From contig NZ_JARKVC010000020.1 in NCBI RefSeq assembly GCF_029851875.1, positions 1-64,000 of the forward strand: 64,000 nucleotides of DNA. The letters are read 5' to 3'. Positions 1-11,117 of this stretch are shown here, in pieces. The DNA is from Actinomyces sp. (lineage in GTDB: Bacteria; Actinomycetota; Actinomycetes; Actinomycetales; Actinomycetaceae). Every line of letters begins with the position of its first letter. Position 1 is the first letter of the stretch. Both the position numbers and the translations under genes were made by a program. Below the pieces are notes generated by a model. It saw only the letters and a program-made list of their open reading frames with translations, did not search any database and had not been told where the DNA came from.

Positions 1-181
1 GGCAAACCAAAAACAAAAATCAAGAACAACCAGACCCAACCACCACAACAGCAGCCAGACCCAGCCATCCCCAACCATGGCATAAAAAACATGACACACT
101 ATCGAGTTCTCAAACAACACACCCACCGGAACTCCACTTTCCACATTTCGTGGACCGCTTCTTTCCGGAAGCGCCCGACGA
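1..181 (-). promoter_or_regulatory. Leader of a 16S rRNA operon (16S gene beyond left edge)
   Basis: Read on the minus strand this holds TGTTTGAGAACTCGATAGTG (about 100-119), closely matching the conserved boxA-type antitermination element in mycobacterial and other actinobacterial pre-16S leaders. It is followed by the usual T-rich stretch running to the window edge. Small hairpins such as CGCTTC/GAAGCG lie upstream. Two promoters precede it. The 16S gene itself is not in the window, so the rRNA operon is inferred from leader and promoters; confidence is high because this motif is rarely found elsewhere. Confidence 0.85.
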
Positions 182-210
182 ACTTTAGCGAGTCATTCTC
201 TTGAAGTCAA
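182..210 (-). promoter_or_regulatory. rRNA promoter, proximal
   Basis: Minus strand TTGACT (205-210), a 17-nt spacer, then TAAAGT (182-187). This is a near-consensus sigma-70 type promoter of the form seen in actinobacterial rrn operons. Transcription would start near 175 and enter the leader. Confidence 0.75.
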
Positions 211-307
211 ACCGGATTCTCGTGACCCCGATCTCTTCAATGACTCTCTTCAGTTCTCGGTTCCCGACGGCCTGCAGATCCCTCCGCCGCCATTCGGGCC
301 GCAGAGA

Positions 308-336
308 ACAATACACAGCCCTCACTCGACGGTCAA
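308..336 (-). promoter_or_regulatory. rRNA promoter, distal
   Basis: Minus strand TTGACC (331-336), 17-nt spacer, TATTGT (308-313). With the proximal promoter it gives the tandem arrangement common for rRNA operons. It starts directly after the tyrS terminator hairpin. Confidence 0.7.
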
Positions 337-343
337 ACGACAA

Positions 344-378
344 GGCGGTGACCCTGCCCACAACGCATGGTCACCGCC
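344..378 (-). terminator. tyrS terminator hairpin
   Basis: Perfect 10-bp inverted repeat GGCGGTGACC / GGTCACCGCC with a 15-nt loop, 15 nt after the tyrS stop. On the minus strand it is followed by TTGTCGTTTG, a weak T-rich tail. It separates tyrS from the rRNA promoters. Confidence 0.65.
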
Positions 379-393
379 CTGTCATGAGGTCCC

Positions 394-1668
394 TCAGGCC
401 GTTGGCGTCTCCTGACGCGCCGCCGCCAGGTTGCGGCGTCCCTTACGGACCAGCACCACTCCCCCGGCCAGCAGGTCGTCCTGCGTCACCACACGGTCCT
501 CATCCTCAACCTTGACGTTGTTGAGGTAGGCACCACCGCCTGCCACCGTCTTGCGTGCTGCGCTGCGTCCCTTCTCCAGGCCCGCAGCGACCAGCAGGTC
601 AACGATCGTTGAGCGACCGACCTCCAGCGGCGCACAAGGCAGGTCCGCCGTCGCCGACAGCACCGTGGCCTCATCCAGGTCGCTGAGCTCACCCCGTCCC
701 CACAGCGCCTGGGTCGCAGCCTCAGCGCTGTGGACCGCCTGCGCCCCGTGGACCCACGTGGTGACCTCGCGCGCAAGCACCTTCTGGGCCTCGCGGGCCT
801 TGGGGTTGTCCTGAGTAGCCCGCTCCAGACGCTCGATCTCCTCGCGGCCCAGGAAGGTGAAGACCTTGAGGAACCGCACGACGTCGACGTCGTCGACCCG
901 CAGCCAGAACTGGTAGAAGGCGTAGGGGCTGAGCATCTGCGGGTTGAGCCAGACCGCCCCGCCCTCGGTCTTGCCGAACTTGGTGCCGTCCGCCTTGGTG
1001 ATGAGCGGGTTGGTCATCACGTGCACGGACTCGCCCTCCACCTTGTGGATGAGGTCCATACCGCCCACCAGGTTGCCCCACTGGTCGTTACCTCCCACCT
1101 CCAGGGTGCACCCGTAGCGGCGGAAGAGCTCGAGGTAGTCGTTGGCCTGCAGGACCTGGTAGCTGAACTCCGTGAAGGAGATGCCCTCCTCGCTGGCCAG
1201 GCGGCGCGCCACGATGTCCTTGGAGAGCATCGTTCCCATGCGGAAGTGCTTGCCCAGGTCACGCAGGAAGTCGACCGCGGTCATCTGAGCAGTCCAGTCC
1301 AGGTTGTTGACGATACGGGCCGGGTTGTCCCCCTCGAAGTCGAGGAGGTTCTCCAGCTGAGCCTGCAGGCTCCTGGCCCACCCGGCCACGACCTCCTTGG
1401 TGTTCAGGCTGCGCTCGCCCTTGGCCCTGGGGTCACCGATGAGGCCCGTCGCTCCTCCCACCAGCGCCAGCGGGTGGTGGCCAGCCATCTGGAGGTGCCT
1501 CATCACCTTGACGGCAACGAGGTGGCCGTGGTGCAGGCTCGGTGCCGTCGGATCGAAACCGCAGTAGAAGGTGACACTGCCCTCATTGAGCGCTGCTCGC
1601 AGCGCGTCGATGTCGGTGTGCTGGGCGACCAGGCCCCGCCACTGCAGCTCATCCAGGATGTCGGTCAC
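394..1668 (-). CDS. tyrS: Tyrosyl-tRNA synthetase
   Basis: Charges tRNA-Tyr with tyrosine in the cytoplasm. The HIGH signature appears as PSLHHGHL (residues 43-50), the substrate-site motif GGNDQWGN at 192-199 and the KMSKS loop as KFGKT at 230-234. An S4 RNA-binding domain fills about 360-420. The 424-residue length is normal for bacterial TyrRS. The start is GTG, 24 nt after the mpg stop, so argH-mpg-tyrS look like one transcript ending at a hairpin before the rRNA leader. No T-box is visible upstream. Identity is secure. Confidence 0.97.
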   Translation of the reverse strand: MTDILDELQWRGLVAQHTDIDALRAALNEGSVTFYCGFDPTAPSLHHGHLVAVKVMRHLQMAGHHPLALVGGATGLIGDPRAKGERSLNTKEVVAGWARSLQAQLENLLDFEGDNPARIVNNLDWTAQMTAVDFLRDLGKHFRMGTMLSKDIVARRLASEEGISFTEFSYQVLQANDYLELFRRYGCTLEVGGNDQWGNLVGGMDLIHKVEGESVHVMTNPLITKADGTKFGKTEGGAVWLNPQMLSPYAFYQFWLRVDDVDVVRFLKVFTFLGREEIERLERATQDNPKAREAQKVLAREVTTWVHGAQAVHSAEAATQALWGRGELSDLDEATVLSATADLPCAPLEVGRSTIVDLLVAAGLEKGRSAARKTVAGGGAYLNNVKVEDEDRVVTQDDLLAGGVVLVRKGRRNLAAARQETPTA

Positions 1669-1692
1669 GGTCGTGAGCCTTCCAGGTCTTGT

Positions 1693-2454
1693 TCAAACAC
1701 GGTCCCGTCCCTGTCCGGGCGGGGGGCTGGGACCCACTGGTCTCAGCCCCGCTAGTCTGCCATGCCCGTCCGCCTCCGGCCGCTGGCGTCCGTGAGAGGA
1801 ACGACGGCGAGGCCGCGCCGCACGGTAGGCCGAGACACTGGGTTCTCCCTCCAGCCAGAAGCGCCACGGGAAGCGCTGCGCGTCACCGCCCGGCCCGCTC
1901 ACGCCGGTACGCGGTCCCCGGCGCACCAGCGTAAGGTCCACCTGCCCAGGCTCGGCCAGCCTCAGCGAGAGCCTGCTGCCCACCGGCCCCAGGCGAGCGC
2001 CGTCGTCCTGCCGTGCCAGCCCCAGTGCCTGCGCCAGCCGCGCTGGCCCTCGGGCCAGGTCACGATCGCTGCGGGCCGCGGGACGGCGCGCGCGAGCCAG
2101 CTCTCGACCCGCCACCACCTCACCTGCTCGCAGCAGGACCGCTCGTGACAGGCCGGCGGGCCCGCACACGAGGTTGACGCAGTAGTGCATGCCGTAGGTG
2201 AAGTAGACGTAGACCGCACCGGCAGCCTCGAACATGGCCGCGTTGCGTGCCGTCCTGCCACGGTAGGCGTGGGAGCCGGGGTCCGTCTCACCCCGGTAGG
2301 CCTCGACCTCGGTGAGCCTGACCGAGACCTCGCCGGCCTGCGAGGAGGAGGTCACCACGGCGCCCAGGAGCAGGGGCGCGACCTCCACGCAGTCTCGCTC
2401 CAGCAGCCGCAGGACGGGGGCCGGCGTACCCACGGCCCCGTCGGCCTCTCCCAC
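1693..2454 (-). CDS. mpg: DNA-3-methyladenine glycosylase (AAG/MPG family)
   Basis: Base-excision enzyme that removes alkylated purines from DNA. The family core is plain: VRLTEVEAYRGETDPGSHAY (catalytic Glu in the TEVEAY motif) and VYVYFTYGMHYCVNLVCGP. The ORF track extends upstream into argH, but the GTG at 2454 lies 4 nt after the argH stop with GAGG upstream, giving a 253-residue protein beginning just before the conserved LLERDCVEVAPLLLG. The Arg/Pro-rich C-terminal 40 or so residues go beyond the family core and look disordered. It sits between argH and tyrS and is presumably co-transcribed. Confidence 0.88.
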   Translation of the reverse strand: MGEADGAVGTPAPVLRLLERDCVEVAPLLLGAVVTSSSQAGEVSVRLTEVEAYRGETDPGSHAYRGRTARNAAMFEAAGAVYVYFTYGMHYCVNLVCGPAGLSRAVLLRAGEVVAGRELARARRPAARSDRDLARGPARLAQALGLARQDDGARLGPVGSRLSLRLAEPGQVDLTLVRRGPRTGVSGPGGDAQRFPWRFWLEGEPSVSAYRAARPRRRSSHGRQRPEADGHGRLAGLRPVGPSPPPGQGRDRV

Positions 2455-2458
2455 GTCC

Positions 2459-4090
<1,632 letters not shown>

Positions 4091-4127
4091 TCACTGGCTC
4101 AGTCCCCCGGATCGTTGGCGCAGCTGC

Positions 4128-4133
4128 TAGGAT
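4128..4133 (+). promoter_or_regulatory. Extended -10 promoter for the small membrane protein
   Basis: TGC followed by TAGGAT is an extended -10 element 43 nt before the ATG at 4177. No good -35 is visible. A clear ribosome site, GAAAGGAAG, lies between it and the start. Confidence 0.5.
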
Positions 4134-4176
4134 CACGCCGATCTCTTGAGTCCCACCTCTGACCGAAAGGAAGCTG

Positions 4177-4470
4177 ATGTCCAGCTACACCCAGCCTGTC
4201 CCGAACACCACCTCCGGTCAGGTCGAGAACCCTGACTCTCTCGGCTCGTGGATCGTGGCAGTGCTCCTGTCCTACATCCCGGTCGTCGGCTTCATCTACC
4301 TGATCTTCCTCGCCTTTGGGCAGACGGCCTCCCCGGCGCGTAAGAACTGGGCACGCGCCACCTTCATCCTGCAGATCATCGCCTACGTGCTCGCCATCGG
4401 CCTGTTCGTCATCGTGGGCATCGGTGGCGCCATCGCCTGGAGCTCTGCCTCCAACGCCGCACTGGCCTGA
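4177..4470 (+). CDS. Small two-helix membrane protein, function unknown
   Basis: A 97-residue protein with a soluble Ser/Thr/Pro-rich N-terminus (about 1-22) and two hydrophobic helices, roughly residues 25-49 and 63-90, joined by a short basic loop (PARKNWAR). The pattern fits an inner-membrane hairpin with both ends on the same side. I do not recognise a family with confidence. It is one of very few plus-strand genes here, divergent from argH and convergent with argG. A strong ribosome site and a terminator hairpin after it support a real gene. Confidence 0.75.
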   Translation: MSSYTQPVPNTTSGQVENPDSLGSWIVAVLLSYIPVVGFIYLIFLAFGQTASPARKNWARATFILQIIAYVLAIGLFVIVGIGGAIAWSSASNAALA

Positions 4471-4530
4471 TCCCTGGGCTCGGTGACGGACACGCTCCTG
4501 ACTCACGGTCCTCACTGAGCCCTGCCACGC

Positions 4531-4566
4531 GACGGCGGGCCGCACCAGTGACTGCGGCCCGCCGTC
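4531..4566. terminator. Bidirectional terminator between small membrane gene and argG
   Basis: Perfect 14-bp inverted repeat GACGGCGGGCCGCA / TGCGGCCCGCCGTC with an 8-nt loop lies between two convergent genes, 60 nt after one stop and 67 nt after the other. No long T tract follows on either strand. Confidence 0.75.
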
Positions 4567-4633
4567 GTCTCTCCCGGGCTCGTCGACGGCCCCTGGCGGA
4601 ACGGGGTCTCGGGGCTGCGGCGCCGTCGGTGTC

Positions 4634-5857
4634 CTAGAAGCCGACGCCCTGGCCCAGGCGCACGTCACGCGCAGCCGCGAGCTTGGACTGCATACCGTAG
4701 ATCTCGATGAAGCCGCGCGAGGAGGACTGGTCGAAGGTGTCGCCGGTCTCGTAGGTGGCCAGGTTGAAGTCGTACAGGCCGGTGTCGGTCTTCCGGCCGT
4801 TGACCACCGCGCGGCCCCCGTGCAGCACCATGCGGATGTCTCCCGTGACGTACTTCTGCGTGTCCTCGATGAAGGCGTCCATGGACTTCTTCAGCGGCGA
4901 GTACCACTGGGCCTCGTAGACGAGCTCGCCCCAGGTCTGCTCCATCTGCTTCTTGTAGCGGCGCTGCATGCGCTCCAGGGTCACTGACTCCAGCGCCTGG
5001 TGGGCCTCGATGAGGGTAAGGGCTCCGGGGGCCTCGTAGATCTCGCGGGACTTGATGCCGACCAGGCGGTCCTCGACCATGTCGATCCGCCCCACCCCCT
5101 GCGCGCCGGCACGGCGGTTGAGCTCCTGGATCGCCTGGAGCGGGGTGACGGGCCTGCCGTCGATGGCGGTGGGAACGCCTTGCTCGAAGTGGATGACGAC
5201 CTCGTCGGGCAGCGGCGGGTAGGTCGGGTCGTCAGTGTAGACGTAGACGTCCTTGGTGGGGGCGTTCCACAGGTCCTCCAGGAACCCGGTCTCGATGGCG
5301 CGGCCCCACACGTTCTGGTCGATGGAGAAGGGGTTGTGCTTCGTGGTCTCGATCGGCAGGTTGTGCTTCTCGGCGTAGTCGATCGCCACGTCACGGGTCA
5401 GCGCCAGGTCACGCACCGGGGAGATGCAGTCCATGTCCGGGGCCATCGAGGTGATCGCCACCTCGAAACGGACCTGGTCGTTGCCCTTGCCGGTGCATCC
5501 GTGGGCCACGGTGGAGGCGCCGAACTGGCGAGCCGCCTTGACCAGGTGCTTGGCGATGACCGGACGCGAGATCGCCGAGACCAGCGGGTACCTGCCCTCG
5601 TACAGCGCGTTGGCCTTGAGCGCCGGCATGCAGTACTCGTCGGCGAACTCGTCACGGGCGTCAGCCACGTAGGCCTCCACGGCGCCACAGTCCAGGGCTC
5701 GCTGGCGGATGACCTCCAGGTCCTCGCCGCCCTGGCCGACGTCGACAGCCACCGTGATGACCTCACGGCCCGTCTGCTCGCCGATCCAGCCGATGGCGAC
5801 GGAGGTGTCCAGTCCGCCGGAGTAGGCCAGGACCACGCGGTCCTTGGATGCGCTCAT
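4634..5857 (-). CDS. argG: Argininosuccinate synthase
   Basis: Joins citrulline and aspartate with ATP to give argininosuccinate. The N-type ATP pyrophosphatase loop AYSGGLDTS begins near residue 11. The ORF track starts 15 residues upstream, but the ATG at 5857 has AAGGAA at good spacing and gives the family N-terminus and the usual 400-odd residues (407). It lies 71 nt after argR with no obvious terminator between, so it is probably the distal gene of the arg operon. Confidence 0.97.
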   Translation of the reverse strand: MSASKDRVVLAYSGGLDTSVAIGWIGEQTGREVITVAVDVGQGGEDLEVIRQRALDCGAVEAYVADARDEFADEYCMPALKANALYEGRYPLVSAISRPVIAKHLVKAARQFGASTVAHGCTGKGNDQVRFEVAITSMAPDMDCISPVRDLALTRDVAIDYAEKHNLPIETTKHNPFSIDQNVWGRAIETGFLEDLWNAPTKDVYVYTDDPTYPPLPDEVVIHFEQGVPTAIDGRPVTPLQAIQELNRRAGAQGVGRIDMVEDRLVGIKSREIYEAPGALTLIEAHQALESVTLERMQRRYKKQMEQTWGELVYEAQWYSPLKKSMDAFIEDTQKYVTGDIRMVLHGGRAVVNGRKTDTGLYDFNLATYETGDTFDQSSSRGFIEIYGMQSKLAAARDVRLGQGVGF

Positions 5858-5928
5858 GTGTGTTTCCTTCATCGTGTGGTGCCGCAGGCGGGCCCTGGGC
5901 ACAGGTGGGAGTGTGGTGGTGAGAAGTC

Positions 5929-6495
5929 CTAGGCCCGCGAGGCGGGATCAGCCAGCGAGAGCAGGTGGGTCCCCACCTGGCTGGCGACGTCCTGGCTGCG
6001 GGTGATGACTAAGACGGTGTCGTCTCCGGCGATGCACCCCAGGACCCCGGGAAGCATGGCGTCGTCGACGGCGGAGGCCAGCAGCTGCGCGGCCCCGGCC
6101 GGCGTGCGCAGCACCAGCTGCTGCCCCGCCCACTCGGCGGTGACCAGGAGGTCAGCGCACCAGCGGGCCAGCCGCGAGGTCGTGTGGTCAGCCAGGGCGC
6201 CGTCGACCGAGGCGGGCGTGAGCCCGGCCTGCACCTGCCCGGGGGCGCCGGCCTCCGGGATGGCGTAGACCTGGGACCCCCCGGCGCTGCGGACCTTGGT
6301 GGCCCGCAGCTCGACCAGGTCGCGCGAGAGCGTGGCCTGGGTCGTCGTGACGCCGCGCTGGGCCAGCGCCTGGCGCAGCGCGGCCTGGGAACGGATGCGT
6401 TCCTTGGCGAGCACCTGGGTGATCAGGGCGTGGCGCGCGGCCTTGGTCTGCGGGGCCGAGGAGGGGCTGGAGGTATCGGGGGCGGAGGAGCTCAT
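5929..6495 (-). CDS. argR: Arginine repressor
   Basis: DNA-binding regulator of arginine synthesis with arginine as co-repressor. It has an N-terminal winged helix (recognition stretch TQATLSRDL, residues 52-60) and a C-terminal hexamerisation and arginine-binding domain with [11 protein letters not shown]. At 188 residues it is slightly longer than the family norm through a Ser/Pro-rich N-terminal tail. Its ATG overlaps the argD stop (ATGA). It is embedded in the operon it should control, and a candidate ARG box is present upstream of argC. Confidence 0.95.
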   Translation of the reverse strand: MSSSAPDTSSPSSAPQTKAARHALITQVLAKERIRSQAALRQALAQRGVTTTQATLSRDLVELRATKVRSAGGSQVYAIPEAGAPGQVQAGLTPASVDGALADHTTSRLARWCADLLVTAEWAGQQLVLRTPAGAAQLLASAVDDAMLPGVLGCIAGDDTVLVITRSQDVASQVGTHLLSLADPASRA

Positions 6496-7736
6496 GCGGC
6501 ACCTGCCTGGGTCAGACGGCTGGCGAGGACCCGACCGAGCGCCTGGGTGAAGGCCTCGGCCTGCTGGTCGGTCAGGACAAAGGGCGGCGCCAGCCGCAGG
6601 GTGTGCGGACGGGGGGCGTTGACGATGAACCCGGCCTCCAGGAGCTCAGCCGCCACCTGGCTGGCGGGGCCGACCTCCTCAGCCAGGCCCACGCCACGCA
6701 GCAGGCCGCGGCCACGCACCTGGGTCACGCCGTCGAGGGCGGACAGCTGCGCCGTCCACTGCTCCCCCAGCTCACGCACCCTCTCCAGCAGGCCCTGGGA
6801 GCGGATGGTGTCAATGACTGCCAGGGCAGCGGCGCAGGCCACCGGGTTGCCCCCGAAGGTCGTGCCGTGCTGTCCGGGCTGGAGGAGGCTGGCCGCCGGC
6901 CCCGTCGCCACGACGGCCCCGATCGGGATACCTGCGCCCAGGCCCTTGGCCAGGGTGACGACGTCGGGGACGACGCCGGGGGCCAGGAGGTGGTGGGCCG
7001 TCCAGGCGCCGCAGCGCCCCATCCCGGTCTGGACCTCGTCGATAATGAGCAGGGCGCCTGCGGCGCGGGTGAGCTCACGAGCCTGGGCGATGTAGCCCTC
7101 GGGCAGCTCGCGCACCCCTGCCTCGCCCTGGATGGGCTCGATGATGAGCGCAGCGACGTCCGGTCCCATCGCCGCCGCCAGCGCCTGCGTGTGGCCGGCA
7201 GGGACGAACTCGACCCCGCCGGGCAGGGGCTCGAAGGGCTCGCGGTAAGCGGCCTTGTGGGTCAGCGCCAGTGCCCCCATGGTGCGGCCGTGGAAGGCCT
7301 GCTCCAGCGCCAGCACGCGCGGGCGGGCCGTCCCCCCGTGGCGGCGGGCGATCTTGAAGGCGGCCTCGTTGGCCTCCGTACCCGAGTTGGCCAGGAAGAC
7401 ACGCGTGTCCTTCCTCGAGCACGTGGGGAAGATGATCCCTGCCAGCTCCTCGGCCAGACGGATCTGCGCGGGCGAGGTGAAGATGTTGGACACGTGCCCG
7501 AGGGTGGACAGCTGCTCGGTGACGGCTGCCACGACGGCTGGGTGGGCGTGCCCCAGGCAGCTGACGGCGATCCCTGCCAGCAGGTCGGTGTAGGTCCGGC
7601 CGTCGGCGTCCGTGACCTCGGCGCCGGCGCCGCGTACGAGCACGCGCTGGGGCGTGCCGAAGGTGTTCATCACCGCACCGGCGTAGCGCTGGGTCCACTC
7701 CTGCTGGCTGCCAGCGACGTGCTGTGCCTGACTCAT
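6492..7736 (-). CDS. argD: Acetylornithine aminotransferase
   Basis: PLP-dependent class III aminotransferase that makes N-acetylornithine from the semialdehyde and glutamate. Visible are NSGTEANEAAFKIAR, the cofactor-binding LLIIDEVQTGMGR and the PLP-lysine segment VTLAKGLGAGIPIGA. At 414 residues it is typical. Its ATG shares one base with the argB stop (TGATG) and its stop overlaps the argR start, so translation is coupled on both sides. Confidence 0.96.
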   Translation of the reverse strand: MSQAQHVAGSQQEWTQRYAGAVMNTFGTPQRVLVRGAGAEVTDADGRTYTDLLAGIAVSCLGHAHPAVVAAVTEQLSTLGHVSNIFTSPAQIRLAEELAGIIFPTCSRKDTRVFLANSGTEANEAAFKIARRHGGTARPRVLALEQAFHGRTMGALALTHKAAYREPFEPLPGGVEFVPAGHTQALAAAMGPDVAALIIEPIQGEAGVRELPEGYIAQARELTRAAGALLIIDEVQTGMGRCGAWTAHHLLAPGVVPDVVTLAKGLGAGIPIGAVVATGPAASLLQPGQHGTTFGGNPVACAAALAVIDTIRSQGLLERVRELGEQWTAQLSALDGVTQVRGRGLLRGVGLAEEVGPASQVAAELLEAGFIVNAPRPHTLRLAPPFVLTDQQAEAFTQALGRVLASRLTQAGAA

Positions 7737-8713
7737 CAGGACATCCCTCCCTTGGTCCGTGAGACGGCGGAGTGCTCGGGGCAGACGACGGTGCCTACGC
7801 CGTCGTCGGTGACGATCTCCAGCAGCATCGAGTGCGGCTGGCGCCCGTCGACCACGTGTGCCTGGCCCACGCCCCCGCGTACGGCTCGCAGGCAGGCCTC
7901 CATCTTGGGGATCATCCCCGACTCCAGCTCGGGCAGGAGCGCCTCCAGGGCGTCGACCCCGATACGGGAGACCAGCGAGGAGCGGTCTGGCCAGGCGGAG
8001 TACAGGCCCTCGACGTCAGTGAGCATGATGAGCTTCTGGGCCCCCAGGGCGATGGCGATGGCCGCCGCCGCGGTATCAGCGTTGACGTTGAGGACGGTGG
8101 TCGGGTCGGTGGCCAGCGGCGCGACCGAGGAGACGACCGGGATGCGTCCCTGGTCCAGCAGCTCGGTCACCGGGCCGGGGTCGACCTCGACGACGTCGCC
8201 GACCAGGCCGACGTCCACGCTCTCGCCGTCCACGGTGGCCAGGCGCTGGCGCGCCCGCAGCAGACCGCCGTCCTCCCCGGAGATGCCCACGGCGGCAGAG
8301 TCCACCTCGTTGAGCAGGGAGACCAGCTCACGCTGGACCGAGCCGGTGAGCACCATGCGCACCACGTCCATGACCTCGGGTGTGGTCACCCGCAGGCCAC
8401 CACGGAACTCAGGCTCGATGCCCAGACGCTGGAGCATGGCGTTGATCTGGGGCCCGCCGCCGTGGACGACGACGGGGCGCAGACCCACCTGGTGCAGGAA
8501 GAGGATGTCCTGGGCGAAGGCTCGCTTGAGGGAGACGTCCACCATGGCGTTACCGCCGTACTTGACGACGATCGTCGCCCCGCGGTAGGCGCGCAGCCAG
8601 GGCATGGCCTCCAGCAGGACCGAGGCCTTGTGGGTCGGTGTCAGGGCCTCCAGGGCGCTGACGGGCTCGGTCAGTGCCCGAGCCGGCGAGGTGGTCGAGG
8701 GCGAGTGCGTCAT
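7736..8713 (-). CDS. argB: Acetylglutamate kinase
   Basis: Phosphorylates N-acetylglutamate, usually the arginine-sensitive step. The amino-acid kinase fold shows VVKYGGNAM (residues 49-57), [11 protein letters not shown] and [12 protein letters not shown]. The ORF track begins far upstream inside argJ. The ATG at 8713 overlaps the argJ stop (ATGA) and gives 325 residues. About 27 residues precede the core, consistent with the N-terminal helix of arginine-inhibited, hexameric forms; that regulatory point is inference. Confidence 0.96.
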   Translation of the reverse strand: MTHSPSTTSPARALTEPVSALEALTPTHKASVLLEAMPWLRAYRGATIVVKYGGNAMVDVSLKRAFAQDILFLHQVGLRPVVVHGGGPQINAMLQRLGIEPEFRGGLRVTTPEVMDVVRMVLTGSVQRELVSLLNEVDSAAVGISGEDGGLLRARQRLATVDGESVDVGLVGDVVEVDPGPVTELLDQGRIPVVSSVAPLATDPTTVLNVNADTAAAAIAIALGAQKLIMLTDVEGLYSAWPDRSSLVSRIGVDALEALLPELESGMIPKMEACLRAVRGGVGQAHVVDGRQPHSMLLEIVTDDGVGTVVCPEHSAVSRTKGGMS

Positions 8714-9921
8714 GTCGTGTAGTCCGCGTTGATGGTGACGTATCCGTGGGTGAGGTCGTTGGTCCACACCGTGGCCTGGGCCGAACCGATGTGCAGGGCG
8801 ATGTCGATGCGGGTCTCGCGCGGGCTCATGTCCACCAGTGACCGGTCCTCGCCCACACCGCCGTGGCGGAAGACCGTCACCCCGTTGATGGTGACATCGA
8901 CCTCGTCCGGGTCGAAGGGGCACAGGTGCTCGGGCACGGTGCCGAGCTGGGACAGCACGCGCCCCCAGTTGGGGTCCTGCCCGGCGACCGCGCACTTGAG
9001 CAGGTTCGAGGCGCTGACCGTGCGGGCCGCCAGCTCCGCAGCCTCCTCACTCACCGCACCGGTGACGGTGACGGCGATGTCGTGGGTGGCACCCTCGGCG
9101 TCGGCCACCAGGCGCCGACCGAGGGCGCCCAGCACCTCGGCGACGGCTGCGTCCAGCTCGGCCTGACTGGGCGCCACGCCCGAGGCGCCGGAGGCGAGCA
9201 GGAGGACGGTGTCGTTGGTGGACATGCACCCGTCGGAGCTGATCCGGTTGACCGTGCGTGCCGCTGCCTGGGACAGGGCGTGCTGAGCGGCGGCAGCCTC
9301 GACGACGGCGTCCGTGGTCAGCACGCACAGCATGGTGGCCATGCCCGGGGCGAGCATGCCCACGCCCTTGATCATGCCGCCCACCGTCCAGGCCGCTTCC
9401 TCACCCTCTCGCGTGAGGGTCAGTGCGTCCTCCTTGGAGACGGTGTCCGTGGTCATGATGGCCGTGGCGGCGTCGTGCCCGGCCGCAGGCGTGGAGGCCA
9501 GCGCCTGCACCGCGCTGCCAGCGCCTTCCAGCACAAGCCCCATGTCCAGGGGCTCGCCGATGACGCCGGTGGAGCACACCAGCACGTCGCAGGCCGCGAC
9601 GACCTCGCCCGAGCCCACCTCGGCCGTGGACAGCAGGTGCGCCACCTCGGCCGCGGTGGCAGCAGCGTCGTCGGCCCCACGGGTCCCGGTGCAGGCGTTG
9701 GCGCTGCCTGAGTTGAGGATGACGGCGCGCGCACGCCCGTCCGCCACGGCCCGGCGGGACCATGCCACGGGGGCGGCGACGACCCGGTTCGTGGTGAAGA
9801 CGCCAGCGGCCACGTCCAGCGGACCGTCGTTGACGACCAGGGCCAGGTCCGGCCTGCCGGAGGCCTTGAGCCCGGCGCACAGGCCCGCCGCCCGGAACCC
9901 CTTGGCTGCGGTCACGCTCAC
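8710..9921 (-). CDS. argJ: Bifunctional ornithine acetyltransferase / N-acetylglutamate synthase
   Basis: Recycles the acetyl group from N-acetylornithine to glutamate. The enzyme self-cleaves at a Thr nucleophile; the site is visible as [13 protein letters not shown], with the Thr near residue 196. Start chosen is GTG at 9921, which gives the family N-terminus ([12 protein letters not shown]) and a 4-nt GTGA overlap with the argC stop; the ORF track extends about 37 residues too far. Length 403. No separate argA or argE is seen, consistent with the cyclic pathway. Confidence 0.96.
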   Translation of the reverse strand: MSVTAAKGFRAAGLCAGLKASGRPDLALVVNDGPLDVAAGVFTTNRVVAAPVAWSRRAVADGRARAVILNSGSANACTGTRGADDAAATAAEVAHLLSTAEVGSGEVVAACDVLVCSTGVIGEPLDMGLVLEGAGSAVQALASTPAAGHDAATAIMTTDTVSKEDALTLTREGEEAAWTVGGMIKGVGMLAPGMATMLCVLTTDAVVEAAAAQHALSQAAARTVNRISSDGCMSTNDTVLLLASGASGVAPSQAELDAAVAEVLGALGRRLVADAEGATHDIAVTVTGAVSEEAAELAARTVSASNLLKCAVAGQDPNWGRVLSQLGTVPEHLCPFDPDEVDVTINGVTVFRHGGVGEDRSLVDMSPRETRIDIALHIGSAQATVWTNDLTHGYVTINADYTT

Positions 9922-11027
9922 GGTGCCACTCCTTCCGTCACCACACCGGTGGTCTCGCTCAGCCCCAGTGCCAGGTTGAGGGACTGCACGGCGGCGCTCG
10001 CCGTGCCCTTGCCGAGGTTGTCGATCGCGCACACCATGACCGCTACCCCGGCGGCGCGGTCGTAGGCGACCTGGACCGTGGCCAGCCCCGAGCCGGCCAC
10101 GCTACCTGTGGTCGGCCAGGTCCCCTCAGGCAGCAGGTGGACCAGGGGCTCGCCGGCGCCAGGAGCCCCGTAGGCGCGGGCCCAGGCCGAGCGCAGGACC
10201 TCGTCCGGGTGCTCGCAGTGGAGGAGCGAGTCGGTCACCGGAGCCGTCACGGTCGCCAGGATCCCACGGCTCATCGGTACCAGGACCGGGGTGAAGGACA
10301 GGCGGGTGGACCCCGCCGCCGCCCCGGCAACCTCCAGGTTCTGGACGATCTCAGGGATGTGACGGTGGGTGCCGCCGACGGCGTAGGGCTGGGCTGAGCC
10401 CAGGGCCTCGGCCGCGCTCAGGTGCGGCTTGAGGGACTTGCCGGCCCCGGAGTACCCCACAGCCAGGACGGCGGTGAGCTGGGAGGTGGCGATGAGTCCT
10501 GCTGCCACGCCAGGTTGGGCAGCCAGGGTGACGGCCGTGACGTTGCAGCCGGCAGCCGCCACCCGCGAGGTGGAGGCCAGCTCGGCACGCTGTGCCCTCG
10601 CCTCTGCCTCACCTGCGTGCAGGAGCTCAGGCATGCCGTAGGTCCAGGCTCCGGCGTGATCAGTGCCGTAGAAGGCCTGCCACGCCGAGGCGTCGGTCAG
10701 TCGGTGGTCCGCGCCGCAGTCGATGAGCAGGGTACGGCTGCCTCGCGCGGCGTCAAGAGCCTCGATCTGGGCGGTCAGGGCACCCGAGGCACCATGAGGC
10801 AGAGCGAGGAAGACGACGTCGTGCTCAGCCAGCCGCTCGGCCTGCGTGGGCTCGACCACGCGCTGTGCCAGCGACAGGAGGTGGGGGTGGTGCTGTCCCA
10901 GGAGCGAGCCGGCCGAGCTCGCGGCCGTCAGGGCACCGATCTCAATGTCGGGGTGGGCGGCCAGGAGGCGAAGAAGCTCTCCGCCGGCGTATCCCGTCGC
11001 ACCGGCGACGGCTGCTGTCCAGGTCAT
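9918..11027 (-). CDS. argC: N-acetyl-gamma-glutamyl-phosphate reductase
   Basis: NADPH-dependent reduction of N-acetylglutamyl phosphate. The nucleotide-binding [14 protein letters not shown] is at the N-terminus and the catalytic Cys lies in AAGCNVTA (residue 161). Length 369 is slightly above the family norm. It is the first gene of argCJBDR(G). The ATG at 11027 has no ribosome site; TATGGT lies six nt upstream, so the transcript is probably leaderless. Confidence 0.96.
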   Translation of the reverse strand: MTWTAAVAGATGYAGGELLRLLAAHPDIEIGALTAASSAGSLLGQHHPHLLSLAQRVVEPTQAERLAEHDVVFLALPHGASGALTAQIEALDAARGSRTLLIDCGADHRLTDASAWQAFYGTDHAGAWTYGMPELLHAGEAEARAQRAELASTSRVAAAGCNVTAVTLAAQPGVAAGLIATSQLTAVLAVGYSGAGKSLKPHLSAAEALGSAQPYAVGGTHRHIPEIVQNLEVAGAAAGSTRLSFTPVLVPMSRGILATVTAPVTDSLLHCEHPDEVLRSAWARAYGAPGAGEPLVHLLPEGTWPTTGSVAGSGLATVQVAYDRAAGVAVMVCAIDNLGKGTASAAVQSLNLALGLSETTGVVTEGVAP

Positions 11028-11033
11028 ACAGAA

Positions 11034-11061
11034 ACCATACGCCCAGCTGCATACAAATACG
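11034..11061 (-). promoter_or_regulatory. argC promoter -10 and candidate ARG box
   Basis: On the minus strand TATGGT (11034-11039) lies six nt before the argC ATG. Just upstream, TGCATACAAATACG on the plus strand (11048-11061) matches the generic ARG-box pattern TGCATNNNNATNCA except at the last base. A repressor bound there would cover the core promoter. No good -35 is visible. The sequence match is direct; ArgR binding is inference. Confidence 0.5.
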
Positions 11062-11092
11062 AAGGCGACGGGAGTGGGCCCACCGTCGCCTT
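11062..11092 (-). terminator. Terminator hairpin after the flavodoxin gene
   Basis: Perfect 10-bp inverted repeat AAGGCGACGG / CCGTCGCCTT with an 11-nt loop, between the flavodoxin stop and the argC promoter. On the minus strand it runs into TTCGTATTTG, a partly T-rich tail. Confidence 0.7.
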
Positions 11093-11117
11093 CCTCACAC
11101 CTTGGCTGGCGTCGCCC

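Noticed and set aside
201-515. Plus-strand ORF in the rRNA promoter region
   Set aside because: Covers two rRNA promoters and the tyrS 3' end; no ribosome site or family signal.
6603-8588. 661-residue plus-strand ORF opposite argD and argB
   Set aside because: Shadow frame; both minus-strand genes are certain.
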